From Mesorhizobium sp. CU3 (GTDB lineage: Bacteria > Pseudomonadota > Alphaproteobacteria > Rhizobiales > Rhizobiaceae): a stretch of DNA of 64,000 nt. A program made the position numbers and the translations under genes. Location: positions 62,001 to 126,000 of the forward strand of contig NZ_VFWX01000006.1 in assembly GCF_006442965.1 (NCBI RefSeq), given 5' to 3'. This document shows positions 34,812-43,731 of the stretch, one piece after another; positions within the stretch are counted from its first letter, which is position 1; each line of letters opens with the position of its first letter. The notes below the pieces were generated by a model, which did no database searches, was not told where the DNA came from, and saw only the letters and a list, made by a program, of their open reading frames with translations.

Positions 34812-36370
34812 CAACCACCCCGCAGAAAATCAAACTCCGGTCGGCCCCGATAACCGCCGTAGCCCGGGATGAAATACGTCTAGGCAAGGACGTGATCGAA
34901 CTGGTGTCGACGGCCATGTACGTCGAACCGATGACCGTATATCGAGAGTACATTCAGAATGCGTCGGATTCCATCGATGCTGCGCGCGCGAACGGTCTGT
35001 TGACTGATGTCGTCAGCGGACAGATCGACATCAATATCGATCTGGCAAACCGGTCTATCCGTATCCGGGACAATGGCGTTGGCGTCGCCACCGCTGATTT
35101 TGCAAGTAGGCTGACGACACTGGGGGCGAGCAAGAAGCGTGGCACGGGAGCGCGTGGCTTCCGTGGTGTTGGCCGACTGGTTGGACTTGGTCAGGCTCAG
35201 GAACTTGTATTCCGCTCACGTGCAATCGGGCAGGACGACGTGTCGGAACTGCGGTGGGATTGCCGGCGCCTCAAGACTATTCTGGCCGATCCAGCCTTTG
35301 ATGGCGATGTCGGCGATCTTATCGCAGAGGTAGTGTCCCTACGTCATTTGCCCGGCTCAGATTATCCGCTGCATTTCTTTGAGGTCGAGCTTTCGAAAGT
35401 CATCCGTCAACGTAGCGACAAGCTGATGAATGCCGCGATGGTTGCAGACTATCTCATGCAAGTGGCGCCTATTCCCTTCTCTTCCGAGTTCCGCTTTGCT
35501 GGCGACATTTTGGCTGCTTTACAAGCCGTCACCAAGCCAAGCGAGATAGAGATTCGTATCAATGGCGGAGAGCCTTTGCGAAAGCCTCATCAAGACACCT
35601 TCTTGTTGGCGCCAGGGAAGACCAACGCCTTCGAGGAGTTATCGCTCGTCGAGATTCCCGGTATGGAGGGTGGCATTGCAGCGATTGGTTGGTTCCTTCA
35701 TCACGAATATGACGGCGCACTTCCGGTCGCGACACTGATCAAGGGTGTTCGCCTGCGGATTGGAAATCTGCAGATAGGTGACCATACAATCCTGGAGGAG
35801 ATGTTTCCAGAAAGTCGCTTCAATGCCTGGTCTGTTGGCGAGATTCACGTTTTTGATCCGCGCATTGTGCCAAACGGGCGACGAGATCACTTCGAGCAGA
35901 ACAGCCATTTCAGCAATTTGCTAAATCATCTTGCTCCGCCTGGTCGAGAAATTGCCCGACGCTGTCGTACGAATTCGGCCAGGCGGTCCAAATTGCGGGA
36001 GTTTGACTTGTTGGAGGAAGAGGTGCGCGGGCGCTTGGAAATTCTGCGGCAAGGTGCGTTAGGCCGCGCCCAGCGCAAAGTTAGCGTGCTTGCCATCGAG
36101 GCAACCCTTTTGCGCTTGGATAAACTAGCCAATTTAGATTCGCTCTCAGATGTCGCGGTGGATCTCGAACGGAGAATTGTTGGTCTGCGCGCGGCCCTTA
36201 CAAACATGGCGGGTGAAGCCGAAGCAAACGGCGGCCCGCTCGAGCGGCTACCTGCCCCGAAACGGGCAATGTACGAACATATGGTTGAGCTCATCTACGA
36301 TTGCTCGACGAACCGAAAGGCGGCCAAGGCGCTGATAGATCGGATTATCCAAAAGGTGGCCACCTCTTAG
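34808..36370 (+). CDS. GHKL (Hsp90/MORC-type) ATPase
   Basis: A 520-residue protein with an N-terminal Bergerat ATPase fold: N box YREYIQNASDSID (E48, N51), G1 IRDNGVGV (D88-G92), and a lid GASKKRGTGARGFRG (106-120) followed by GVGRLVGLG. The middle is an S5-like transducer domain and the C-terminal 130 residues are helical. It is shorter than HtpG and lacks its charged middle segment; it is closer to the prokaryotic Hsp90-like and MORC-related ATPases found in defence and restriction islands. ATP-gated dimer closure on DNA or a client is the family behaviour. Last gene of the operon (4-nt overlap). Confidence 0.9.
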   Translation: MTTTPQKIKLRSAPITAVARDEIRLGKDVIELVSTAMYVEPMTVYREYIQNASDSIDAARANGLLTDVVSGQIDINIDLANRSIRIRDNGVGVATADFASRLTTLGASKKRGTGARGFRGVGRLVGLGQAQELVFRSRAIGQDDVSELRWDCRRLKTILADPAFDGDVGDLIAEVVSLRHLPGSDYPLHFFEVELSKVIRQRSDKLMNAAMVADYLMQVAPIPFSSEFRFAGDILAALQAVTKPSEIEIRINGGEPLRKPHQDTFLLAPGKTNAFEELSLVEIPGMEGGIAAIGWFLHHEYDGALPVATLIKGVRLRIGNLQIGDHTILEEMFPESRFNAWSVGEIHVFDPRIVPNGRRDHFEQNSHFSNLLNHLAPPGREIARRCRTNSARRSKLREFDLLEEEVRGRLEILRQGALGRAQRKVSVLAIEATLLRLDKLANLDSLSDVAVDLERRIVGLRAALTNMAGEAEANGGPLERLPAPKRAMYEHMVELIYDCSTNRKAAKALIDRIIQKVATS

Positions 36371-36603
36371 CCGCGCCGCGTCAGGCTCAAGCGATTGTTG
36401 CAGGCCCTTGGCCTTGACCAAATTCTGCAGTTTGAGGTGACGGACTATTCGGCCGCTTGTCACCGCCGCGTTCTCGCATGTTGACGGCGTCCTTCCGCAA
36501 ATCCAGATAGAGCGCGATGACCGGCACTAACCTGCTCACTCTCACGCAGCGCACGGAAGTAGTTGCTCATAACTGCGGTTGGCGTGCTCAAAGCGATGTT
36601 CCG

Positions 36604-37977
36604 CTAAGCTGCTGCGCGCAATGCGTCCCCTTCTGTGCTATGTTTAGAGGCTTCTATTGCCCGCTGTACCGCGCGGGGGCCGAGCCACGAACGAATGGTG
36701 CCGTCCTTAGCGATCAAATTGCCAAGCGCCGCAAACATGGTGCTGCTAATCGCCTGTTGCTGAGTGCGCAAGTGGTCTTCAAGCAGTTTGTGGCGCGAAA
36801 TATAGCCGGCGTTGACACCCGGAATAGCGTGATTCATCAGCAACCGCGCATCGAATTCCGAGACGCCTGCAGGCGTCGCCAACGTTCGGAACGTCTGACG
36901 AAGATCATTGCCCCACTTTGCTAGTACGGCGCGGTCCTCCTTCTGCTCGGCGAGATGTCCGCTTTCACTCTCCGCAGGAAACAACCAATCATTGGCTCGC
37001 TCCGGGTAACAGTGGCGCGCAAAGCGCATGACCCGCGTAACGCACAAGATCATTTGGCGAGATAGTGGAATGTCGAAGGCTCGGTCAGCGCCGCCTTTCG
37101 GCCGCGGGATGTGCAGCACGCGGCGACGCAGGTCGAGGTGCTGCGGTTTTGCCTCCATCAGGGCGGTTGGACGGCACCCGGACAGTAGCGAGAACAGATG
37201 GAACTCGCGTCGTATCGGACTGGGCAGGCCGGCGACTTGGTGGAACCACAGGGGCAAGTCGTCCGACCCCATCGCCGTGTTTCTCCGCTCTTCCGAGTTC
37301 CAATCCACAACGCTCGCCGGGTTGTCGGCGGGAAGGTAGCGGTGCGCCTTCCGCGCGTGGTTGTAGACGGCGCGCAGTGTACGCATGCCACCATTTGCAA
37401 TGTAAGGTCCGTGCTCCTTGGTGATCTCATCGTGCCTGGTGATCACCTTCGCAGGATCCTCCGCAAGTTCTTGCAAGGGCGCATCAAGCCAATCCTTGAA
37501 GAGGCGCTCGACGTGGTCTCGATAGCCTTCGATGGTGCCTTCACTCCGCCCCTTCCGAATGAGGTGGGCATCGCGATAGCGTTCCCATGCGCTCCGCAGC
37601 GTGACACCCTTAGGAACGGCATTCGGTTGCCCGGATTGCCCCACTGCATCAGACGTTGCCTGATCGGGATCATCAGCCGCCACGACGGTTTTCGGATTCG
37701 GGTGCTCGCCTTTTGAGATTTGCGCAAGGTAGGTCTTGGCAGTTGCGCGCGCCTCGCGCGTGGACATGGTCTCAGCATCGCCAATGCGCACCGATAGCGA
37801 GGAGACCCGTTTTCCGTCCATTCTTAGATCTCCTTGGACAGCAAAGATTTTTGATCGCTTTCCGACGACGACGTGGAACCCTTTCAGCTGAGTATCACGA
37901 GCGCGGTACTGCCCCGAACTGGGCGGATCAAGATCGCTAATCGTTCGGTCGTTGAGGAGGATACGAACGTCGGCCAT
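36604..37977 (-). CDS. int: Tyrosine-type site-specific integrase of the island
   Basis: A 457-residue phage-type integrase. The N-terminal DUF4102-like arm-binding part is weak (RDTQLKGFHVVVGKRSK), then the SAM-like core-binding domain (about 140-230), and the catalytic domain with Arg in SLLSGCRPTALME, LRQTFRTLATPAGV (second Arg box), MNHAIPGVNAGYIS with the nucleophile Tyr in AGYIS. ATG 37977 gives the natural start. It is convergent with the operon and lies 190 bp from the right attachment core, the expected place for the recombinase that put the island in tRNA-Arg. No excisionase gene is evident. Confidence 0.93.
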   Translation of the reverse strand: MADVRILLNDRTISDLDPPSSGQYRARDTQLKGFHVVVGKRSKIFAVQGDLRMDGKRVSSLSVRIGDAETMSTREARATAKTYLAQISKGEHPNPKTVVAADDPDQATSDAVGQSGQPNAVPKGVTLRSAWERYRDAHLIRKGRSEGTIEGYRDHVERLFKDWLDAPLQELAEDPAKVITRHDEITKEHGPYIANGGMRTLRAVYNHARKAHRYLPADNPASVVDWNSEERRNTAMGSDDLPLWFHQVAGLPSPIRREFHLFSLLSGCRPTALMEAKPQHLDLRRRVLHIPRPKGGADRAFDIPLSRQMILCVTRVMRFARHCYPERANDWLFPAESESGHLAEQKEDRAVLAKWGNDLRQTFRTLATPAGVSEFDARLLMNHAIPGVNAGYISRHKLLEDHLRTQQQAISSTMFAALGNLIAKDGTIRSWLGPRAVQRAIEASKHSTEGDALRAAA

Positions 37978-38166
37978 AGCGTAGTTCCGCAAGGTAGGTG
38001 GTGATAGGTCAAGAAGTAAGCCGGTTTTTCAGCCGGTCTTAGCTTGCATCGGGGTTAGGTGGTCTGTCTACGCAAAATACCGACGTAGCGCGCAAATAAC
38101 TAAAAAACAACACGAATATCGGATCGCAGCGAAAACTTGGATACCAGGGCGAAGTGCCAACAATAA

Positions 38167-38216
38167 ACTACGAATCTGGGGGTCAGGAGTTCGAATCTCT
38201 TCGGGCGCGCCATTTC
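38167..38216 (+). repeat. Right attachment core (attR)
   Basis: 50 bp identical to 19847-19896. It reproduces the tRNA-Arg 3' half without a 5' half, so it is not a functional tRNA. It marks the right end of the island. Confidence 0.93.
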
Positions 38217-38252
38217 GGCATCGATTGTCAAAACGCAGTAATCGCTCGCGAC

Positions 38253-38828
38253 CTACTTGCTTTTCGGTCGTTTTCGGGTCTGTGCCGATGCGCCCAGTCC
38301 CATGCCGACCACGGGATACTCTTTCGCGTAATCCTGCAGCTTTTCGGCGGTGATCAGGGAAGCAGGCTGGTATTTGAACTCTTGTCGGGACGGATCCTTC
38401 GACCAGTGAGTCCGGAGGTTTGCGATTGCTTCGGAAAGGTTGGGCGAACGTCGAATGGCGTCATTAAGATTACCAATCGCCGATTCCGAATCGTATGACC
38501 AAAATGTTTTGTAATGGTATTGGTGGCCAATTGACCAATACGTTCCCAGGTATCTCGCGCCCTCGACCTTTTCCACGCTTTGCCGAATAAAAGCCTCGTT
38601 GTCTTCCAGGAACTTATGGAATACGGGCACATCCTCGTAGGGGATGCCAAATGTCCATTCAATCAGAATACAACCCAGGGCGTACGGAATAGCCGGCTCG
38701 CACGGCGTAAATGAAATAGCTCCGTGCGTGCGAACCTCCACGACGACGGGCTGGACCGCCGGCGGCGCCGGGGTTCCTTGCCGACGTACCAAGCGCTTGA
38801 CCTGTTCGATAGTCGGATTGCGTGCCAC
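38253..38828 (-). CDS. Hypothetical protein near the radical SAM pair
   Basis: A 191-residue protein from GTG 38828, with AGGAGG 8 nt upstream. It starts with a basic segment (MARNPTIEQVKRLVRRQG) and a Pro/Val linker, then a compact domain with YALGCILIEWTFG and 'LGTYWSIGHQYHYKTFWSYD', and a basic tail (ARTRKRPKSK-like end, TRKRPKSK). No signal peptide or TM. It is the third gene of a minus-strand run with the PqqD-like and radical SAM genes and could be a substrate or helper for them. Function not recognised. Confidence 0.6.
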   Translation of the reverse strand: MARNPTIEQVKRLVRRQGTPAPPAVQPVVVEVRTHGAISFTPCEPAIPYALGCILIEWTFGIPYEDVPVFHKFLEDNEAFIRQSVEKVEGARYLGTYWSIGHQYHYKTFWSYDSESAIGNLNDAIRRSPNLSEAIANLRTHWSKDPSRQEFKYQPASLITAEKLQDYAKEYPVVGMGLGASAQTRKRPKSK

Positions 38829-38873
38829 TAGCCAGTCCTCCTAGGTCGCCGAATAGTTTCTCCTGCCCCATAT

Positions 38874-39185
38874 TCAAGCCGGTTCTACAAGCTCTATGAC
38901 GCCCTGCTTAATAAGGTCGTCGATGCCCCGCCGCAGTTCAGACCGCGCCGCTTCGCGCGAGCGCGAGGGCTCGATAGTAGCAAAATAGCTACGCTCCAGC
39001 GATCTCCAACTTCGCCCGTGACACAATTCCATTATAAGCCACGCAGACGAATTGAGCGTGTATAGCCTCGGGTTCTCCGGGGTGAACACTATGCAGATAC
39101 CCATCTCATCGACGGGGCGAACACGTAAGTTAGCGACCTTTCGAAAGGAGACGCGACGGTAAGACACGCAAGTCGACTCCCTCAT
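38874..39185 (-). CDS. PqqD-like peptide chaperone / RiPP recognition element
   Basis: A 103-residue protein with the PqqD (RRE) pattern: beta strands around ICIVFTPENPRLYTLNSSAW, then a helix LIMELCHGRSWRSLERSYF and a C-terminal helix RRGIDDLIKQGVIELVEPA. Such proteins bind the leader of a ribosomal peptide and present it to a radical SAM enzyme. ATG 39185 gives a 56-nt overlap with the radical SAM gene; a GTG at 39167 is an alternative start with GAGGGAG upstream. Assignment rests on the fold pattern and the neighbour. Confidence 0.68.
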   Translation of the reverse strand: MRESTCVSYRRVSFRKVANLRVRPVDEMGICIVFTPENPRLYTLNSSAWLIMELCHGRSWRSLERSYFATIEPSRSREAARSELRRGIDDLIKQGVIELVEPA

Positions 39186-40137
39186 TCAATGTCGAGCAGA
39201 ATGGATCAGGTGCCCCCCAACGACCATGAAAGGCATAGGCGACCGACCGGCAACCGCCGCGCGTTCCTTCAACGGCATCGCAGGTTGGGCACGACTTTTC
39301 GACCACACCCGAGCGCAGTTCCCGGTAGAGGGAATGCTCCCAGGTGTCGAGGAAAGGCACTTCGCGAATATTGCCGTAATCGACGTACTCGCGGAGATAG
39401 GCGCAGCCAATTGATCGGCCGAATGGATCTACCGCGGCAGCCTGCCAGCAGCAGTTCCGGTCATTCGGATGCCAGGACTTCATCACGGTAAGGCCGGGCG
39501 GTGGTACAAGCGAGCCAAGCACAGCCATCTGCTCTTGCAGGGACATTGCCAACTCGTCCCACCGGGACTTGGCCCGCCCTAGAGGATAGAGGCGCAGAAT
39601 TCCTGCGCGGGGCACACCGAGCTCGTGTGCAAGCTTCAAATACTCTTGCAACTCGCCCATATTTCTCCGATTTAGAATCGTGAGCACATCAGTATCGATG
39701 CCTGCCTCAAGCAGGTGGCGGACCGCCTCGCAGGCCTTCACGAAGCTCCCGCTGACTCCGGTGAAATAGTCGTGTGTCTCGGCTCTCGCTCCCATCAGGT
39801 CAACGAGCACACGTCCTATTCCGATCTGTTTTAGACGATGTGCCATCTCACGATTGATGAGAGTTCCGTTGCTCCGCAACATGGTCATCATCCGGCGAGC
39901 GCAGTGTTCCAAAATTTGCAGGAAATCTTCCCGGAAAAGAGGTTCTCCGCCTTCGAAATAAACGGAAATGAAATTATTTTTAACCAAATAGTCGAGAAAA
40001 CGCCGCCATTCATCAGTAGTGAGTTCGGCAGAGGCTTCTTCTGCCTGGCAATCTGCATAACAATGCTTGCACTCTAGATTGCACGTCTGAGTTATCGACA
40101 GTGTTATGCTTAGGGGTGAGTTCAAGACGGGTTGCAA
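39130..40137 (-). CDS. Radical SAM/SPASM maturase-like enzyme
   Basis: A 335-residue enzyme of the PqqE/anSME-type SPASM group. The radical SAM cluster is C19-x3-C23-x2-C26 in QTCNLECKHCYADC; next come YFEGGEPLFR (GGEP SAM contact) and RSNGTLI. The SPASM region at about 228-320 has cysteines in NCCWQAA, RSIGCAY, SCPTCDA, GGCRS and DPFCS, enough for one or two auxiliary 4Fe-4S clusters. It starts at TTG 40137 with GAGGAGGA 6 nt upstream. Together with the overlapping PqqD-like gene it suggests peptide modification. Confidence 0.88.
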   Translation of the reverse strand: MQPVLNSPLSITLSITQTCNLECKHCYADCQAEEASAELTTDEWRRFLDYLVKNNFISVYFEGGEPLFREDFLQILEHCARRMMTMLRSNGTLINREMAHRLKQIGIGRVLVDLMGARAETHDYFTGVSGSFVKACEAVRHLLEAGIDTDVLTILNRRNMGELQEYLKLAHELGVPRAGILRLYPLGRAKSRWDELAMSLQEQMAVLGSLVPPPGLTVMKSWHPNDRNCCWQAAAVDPFGRSIGCAYLREYVDYGNIREVPFLDTWEHSLYRELRSGVVEKSCPTCDAVEGTRGGCRSVAYAFHGRWGAPDPFCSTLNEGVDLRVLPSRLLSKGR

Positions 40138-40149
40138 CTCAAGTCCTCC

Positions 40150-40242
40150 TCAACGAGAATAGCACCTCTCGTTGGGGAAACCAACACGCTGCTGCCAAAC
40201 GCTCCGACCGGCAGCCTTGAAGACGGCGCCTTGTTTTTGCAT
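40150..40242 (-). CDS. Candidate short precursor peptide upstream of the radical SAM gene
   Basis: A 30-codon frame from ATG 40242 (34 codons from GTG 40254) ends at a TGA overlapping the ribosome site of the radical SAM gene. The peptide, MQKQGAVFKAAGRSVWQQRV then GFPNERCYSR, is basic and has Trp, Cys, Tyr and Lys residues of the kind modified in RiPPs. The initiation signal is weak and the rest of the 405-bp gap (40138-40542) holds no better candidate. This is a guess from position. Confidence 0.3.
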   Translation of the reverse strand: MQKQGAVFKAAGRSVWQQRVGFPNERCYSR

Positions 40243-40542
40243 CAATCGGTGCACCGAACCTGGTTCGTCTCAGGGGCCGAGCCGAACTCGCAAGAGCATA
40301 GCGGCAACGTTGCGGAAGGGCATGAGGTCGCGCTGATGATTTTCAGGCGGACGAGTTGGCGCGTGGTTCGGAACGGACGGCTAGGTCAGAGCTAATTTGG
40401 AGTTTCTAACCTAGGCCATCGCCGCTATGATTGCAGCGGGATCCACTTCGGGTCCCAAGAAGGCTTCGACAACCTTTGGAGTCGCATCACAATCCTTTCT
40501 CGGGACAGGCACTCGCAGGTCTATAAGCTGGAGACGCTCCAT

Positions 40543-43500
40543 ATGCGCTGTCCTCGGTGTCGGTTCGAGAACGGAGTTGGGATGCGGTTCTGCGGCAACT
40601 GCGGAGCACAGCTCGCTAACGCACCTTCGCCTCTGCCCGATGACGCCGCAATCGCCTCCGCAGAGCGCAGGCAGATCACTGTAGTGTTCTGCGACATCGT
40701 CGGGTCAACTGCTTTGTCGGAGCGACTCGATCCCGAGGATCTCCGCGACCTTTTTACCACCTATCGGTCCACTTGCGATGAGGTGGTCCGACATTGCGGC
40801 GGGTGGATAGCGTCATACTTCGGGGACGGTCTCCTCATTTACTTCGGCTATCCCGGTGCAGCCGACGACGATCCGGTAATGGCCGTGCGCGCTGCGATTG
40901 AAATCATTTCACGTTTCCAGCAACGTAGCACTGAAATGGTCGATAGCTTCGGTGCCAGCTTGCAGGTTCGCATCGGCATTCATACCGGATTGGTGGTTGC
41001 CGGCGATCTCCCTAGCGGTTCTGAGCGGCAAATCTTCTCTATCGTCGGCGAAACCCCCAATGTGGCAGCTCGCCTGCAAGCGCTCGCCGAGCCCCAGACG
41101 GTAGTCATCAGCGATGCTACATACGCTCTGGTCAAGCATCGCTTTGAATGCCGCGTTTTGGGAGCGCGCCACGTCAAAGGCATATCGCGTCCGATCCAGC
41201 TCTACGTACCGTTGGTTGAATCAGCCTTCACGTGGCAGGACGCATTCGAACTTCGGAGCCTTACTCCCCTCGTTGGACGCGCACGCGAGCTGGCGTACCT
41301 CAAAGAGGGTTGGGAGCGCGTGCTGCAGGGCAAGGGCCAAGTGGCGTTGATCTGCGGCGAGCCGGGAATTGGCAAGTCACGTCTCGTACACGCTTTTCAC
41401 GCCAGCATAGCCGAAGAGCATTCCATGCTTGCGTGTAATTGCGAGCCGCATTCGTCCGACAGCGCGTTCCTGCCGATTATCGATCTGCTGCATCGGCATC
41501 TTGCAATTAGCTCGTCGGATGGTACGGCGGAAAGACTCGCGAAACTTGAAACATCGCTAAAACAATCACCATTTCGCGTGGAAGAAGCGCTGCCCCTGAT
41601 TGCGTCACTGCTGTCGCTCCCCATTCCTGCCGGATTGGATACCACCAATCTGCCTCCTCGGAGGCGGCGGGAGCGGACGATTGAAATCCTGCTGACTTGG
41701 TTGCTTCGAGACACGGAGCGTCGCCCACTGATCTTCGTTGTAGAGGATCTCCATTGGGCTGATCCCTCAACGCTCGACGTCGTCAAGCAGCTTCTTCGGC
41801 TTGTCCCGACTGCGAAGTTGTTTCTCCTTCTGACGTTTCGCCAGGAGTTCGTCCAGCCTTGGGTCGATCCCTCACACGCAATGCGATTTACGCTTTCGCG
41901 CCTTTCCTCTGGCGACACCAACGAGATTATCGTCAATCTGACCAAAGGCACCGAGTTGTCACCGGCGTTGCGCAGCCAGCTGATTGAACGGGCCGACGGC
42001 GTGCCTCTATTCGTGGAGGAATTAACCAAAACCGTTGTTGAATTTGTGGAGGCCGGCGATAGCGCGACGACCCCGGCCCTCCTCGACGAGGCTGCCATCC
42101 CTGTAACGTTGCGTGACTCCCTGATGGCCCGACTGGATCGGCTGAATTCCATCAAAGCGACCGCGCAGATCGCGGCAACTCTCGGCCGCGAGTTTCCGTT
42201 CGAGTTGTTGAAGGCAGTCACGTTGGCCTCTGAGGTAGAGCTGCTGGGCGCTCTATCCCAGCTGGTCGACCGTCAGATTCTGTTACAGCGTGGCATTCCT
42301 CCGCAGGCTTCATATTCTTTCAAGCATGCACTTATTCAAGAAGCAGCCTACCAATCTCTGCTTCGAAGCTCGCGGCGCCGTTATCATCTGCGGGCCGCTG
42401 AGGCGCTGATTGTTCAGTTCCCGGATTTCGCGGAGCGGCAGCCCGAGCTTATAGCTGGACATCTCAACCTCGCGGGAGATACGGAGCGCGCCATAAACTA
42501 CTGGCAAACAGCCGGCGAACGAGCACTGAGCCGCTATACGAACCTAGAGGCGGAAGCTCACTTTCGAAAGGCATTGGCTGCCATCATGGGCCTCCCTTCC
42601 TTACGCCAACGCCAGCAACGGGAGGCTTCGCTCTTGATCGGGCTTGGTACTGCGCTGACCGCGATCAGAGGCTGGGCTGCTTCAGAGGCGGAGCACATCT
42701 ACGCCAGGGCGCGTCTGCTGTGCCAGTCAATAGGAGACACCCCACAGCTCGCTGCCGCCCTCCGTGGCTTGCAGTCCTACTACCAGGTGCGAGGCCCCGT
42801 TCAAGCGGCTCGAGAGATCGGTGAACAACTGCTTGAGGTGGCAGATCGGGGTAATGATCTATCAATCCGAGTCGAAGCCCGCCGCGCCCTCGGCTGGTGT
42901 CTCTTCTGCCTCGGCGAATTCACTGCCAGCAGAATGCAGCTCGAGGCTGCCCTCGATGGCTACGATCGAACATTGTCGCGCCGAAACATCCTCACATACG
43001 GATCCGACGCAGGTGTTGCCGGACTTGCCAATCTTGCCTGGCTTGAATGGTGCGCTGGTAATTACGAGCGTGCAGTTGAGCGAAGTCGCGAAGCAATCCG
43101 TCTGGCAGAAACGCTCGCGCATCCGCTCAGCCTCACTTACGCACTATGTATGTCGGCAGCCGTCCACCAAGGCCTCCACCAACCAGAAATTGTTGAGGAG
43201 CTTGCGACGAGCACCGTTTCGATAGCAACCGAGAATAGCCTTTTGTACTGGATGTCCTGGGGCACCATCCTTCGTGGCTGGGCCATCGCCGAGCAAGGCT
43301 CAACCGATGCAGGGATCAATATACTCAACGAGGGAATCAAGGCGTATGTCGCAACAGGCGCGGAGCTTTTTCGCGGTTATGCGCTCGGCCTTCTTGCAGA
43401 AGCCTGCGGCAAAGCAGGGGAGCCAAGCGAGGGGCTTCGCCATATCGACGAAGCGGTTGTTAGCAGCGCGGCCGTAAACGCGCACTTCTTCGATGCGGAA

Positions 43501-43731
43501 CTCCACCGGATCAAAGCGGCTCTTCTTTTACAGTCGGGAAGTTCCCCGGAAGCCGCCGCTGAGGCACTTGAACGCGCGGTAGAGACTGCCCGTGGCCAAG
43601 GTGCGAAGATGCTGGAGCTTCGAGCGCTGAACGATCTGGTACAATTGCGCAGGCGAGCCGGCCCGTCCATCTCAGGATCAGACAGCGATCGCCACATTGC
43701 CGCCAGGCGAAATTCTACCAGGCAAGATTGA
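40543..43731 (+). CDS. Class III adenylate/guanylate cyclase with AAA ATPase and TPR regions
   Basis: A 1062-residue multidomain regulator. Zinc ribbon at 3-19 (CPRC...CGNC); class III cyclase domain about 43-215 with VFCDIVGSTALSERL (first metal Asp), SYFGDGLLIYFGYPGA (second metal Asp) and GETPNVAARLQALAEP; AAA/ORC-like ATPase about 245-520 with GEPGIGKSRL and 'FVVEDLHWADPSTLDVV'; then about 450 residues of TPR-like helices. The layout matches the many rhizobial 'adenylate cyclase-AAA-TPR' proteins of unclear signal. Monocistronic in appearance. Confidence 0.92.
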   Translation: MRCPRCRFENGVGMRFCGNCGAQLANAPSPLPDDAAIASAERRQITVVFCDIVGSTALSERLDPEDLRDLFTTYRSTCDEVVRHCGGWIASYFGDGLLIYFGYPGAADDDPVMAVRAAIEIISRFQQRSTEMVDSFGASLQVRIGIHTGLVVAGDLPSGSERQIFSIVGETPNVAARLQALAEPQTVVISDATYALVKHRFECRVLGARHVKGISRPIQLYVPLVESAFTWQDAFELRSLTPLVGRARELAYLKEGWERVLQGKGQVALICGEPGIGKSRLVHAFHASIAEEHSMLACNCEPHSSDSAFLPIIDLLHRHLAISSSDGTAERLAKLETSLKQSPFRVEEALPLIASLLSLPIPAGLDTTNLPPRRRRERTIEILLTWLLRDTERRPLIFVVEDLHWADPSTLDVVKQLLRLVPTAKLFLLLTFRQEFVQPWVDPSHAMRFTLSRLSSGDTNEIIVNLTKGTELSPALRSQLIERADGVPLFVEELTKTVVEFVEAGDSATTPALLDEAAIPVTLRDSLMARLDRLNSIKATAQIAATLGREFPFELLKAVTLASEVELLGALSQLVDRQILLQRGIPPQASYSFKHALIQEAAYQSLLRSSRRRYHLRAAEALIVQFPDFAERQPELIAGHLNLAGDTERAINYWQTAGERALSRYTNLEAEAHFRKALAAIMGLPSLRQRQQREASLLIGLGTALTAIRGWAASEAEHIYARARLLCQSIGDTPQLAAALRGLQSYYQVRGPVQAAREIGEQLLEVADRGNDLSIRVEARRALGWCLFCLGEFTASRMQLEAALDGYDRTLSRRNILTYGSDAGVAGLANLAWLEWCAGNYERAVERSREAIRLAETLAHPLSLTYALCMSAAVHQGLHQPEIVEELATSTVSIATENSLLYWMSWGTILRGWAIAEQGSTDAGINILNEGIKAYVATGAELFRGYALGLLAEACGKAGEPSEGLRHIDEAVVSSAAVNAHFFDAELHRIKAALLLQSGSSPEAAAEALERAVETARGQGAKMLELRALNDLVQLRRRAGPSISGSDSDRHIAARRNSTRQD

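Larger units (their letters stand above)
19847..38216. mobile_element. Genomic island integrated in tRNA-Arg(ACG), about 18.3 kb
   Basis: An exact 50-bp direct repeat, starting ACTACGAATCTGGGGGTCAG and ending GCGCGCCATTTC, flanks the segment: 19847-19896 inside the tRNA gene and 38167-38216 at the right end. A tyrosine integrase gene lies just inside the right repeat. Contents are accessory: HTH regulator, large ATPase-nuclease, IS110 remnant, membrane protein, seven-gene ParB/SNF2/radical SAM/GHKL operon. No conjugation or phage structural genes are seen, so it needs a helper to move between cells. Parts of it (27-28 kb and the operon) are visibly more AT-rich than the flanks. Confidence 0.93.

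Noticed and set aside
28133..36370. Calling the operon a Dnd or Dpd system
   Set aside because: Only a DndB-like protein and a SNF2 helicase are shared; DndC/D/E and the TGT-type DpdA enzyme are missing, and radical SAM and GHKL proteins are not part of canonical Dnd.
38167..38216. Second tRNA-Arg gene
   Set aside because: Only the 3' half is present; there is no acceptor 5' strand or D-arm. It is the attachment-site duplicate.
40313..40366. 17-codon minus-strand peptide beginning MPFRNVAAMLL as a RiPP precursor
   Set aside because: Shorter, without a ribosome site, and farther from the radical SAM gene than the 30-codon frame at 40150-40242.
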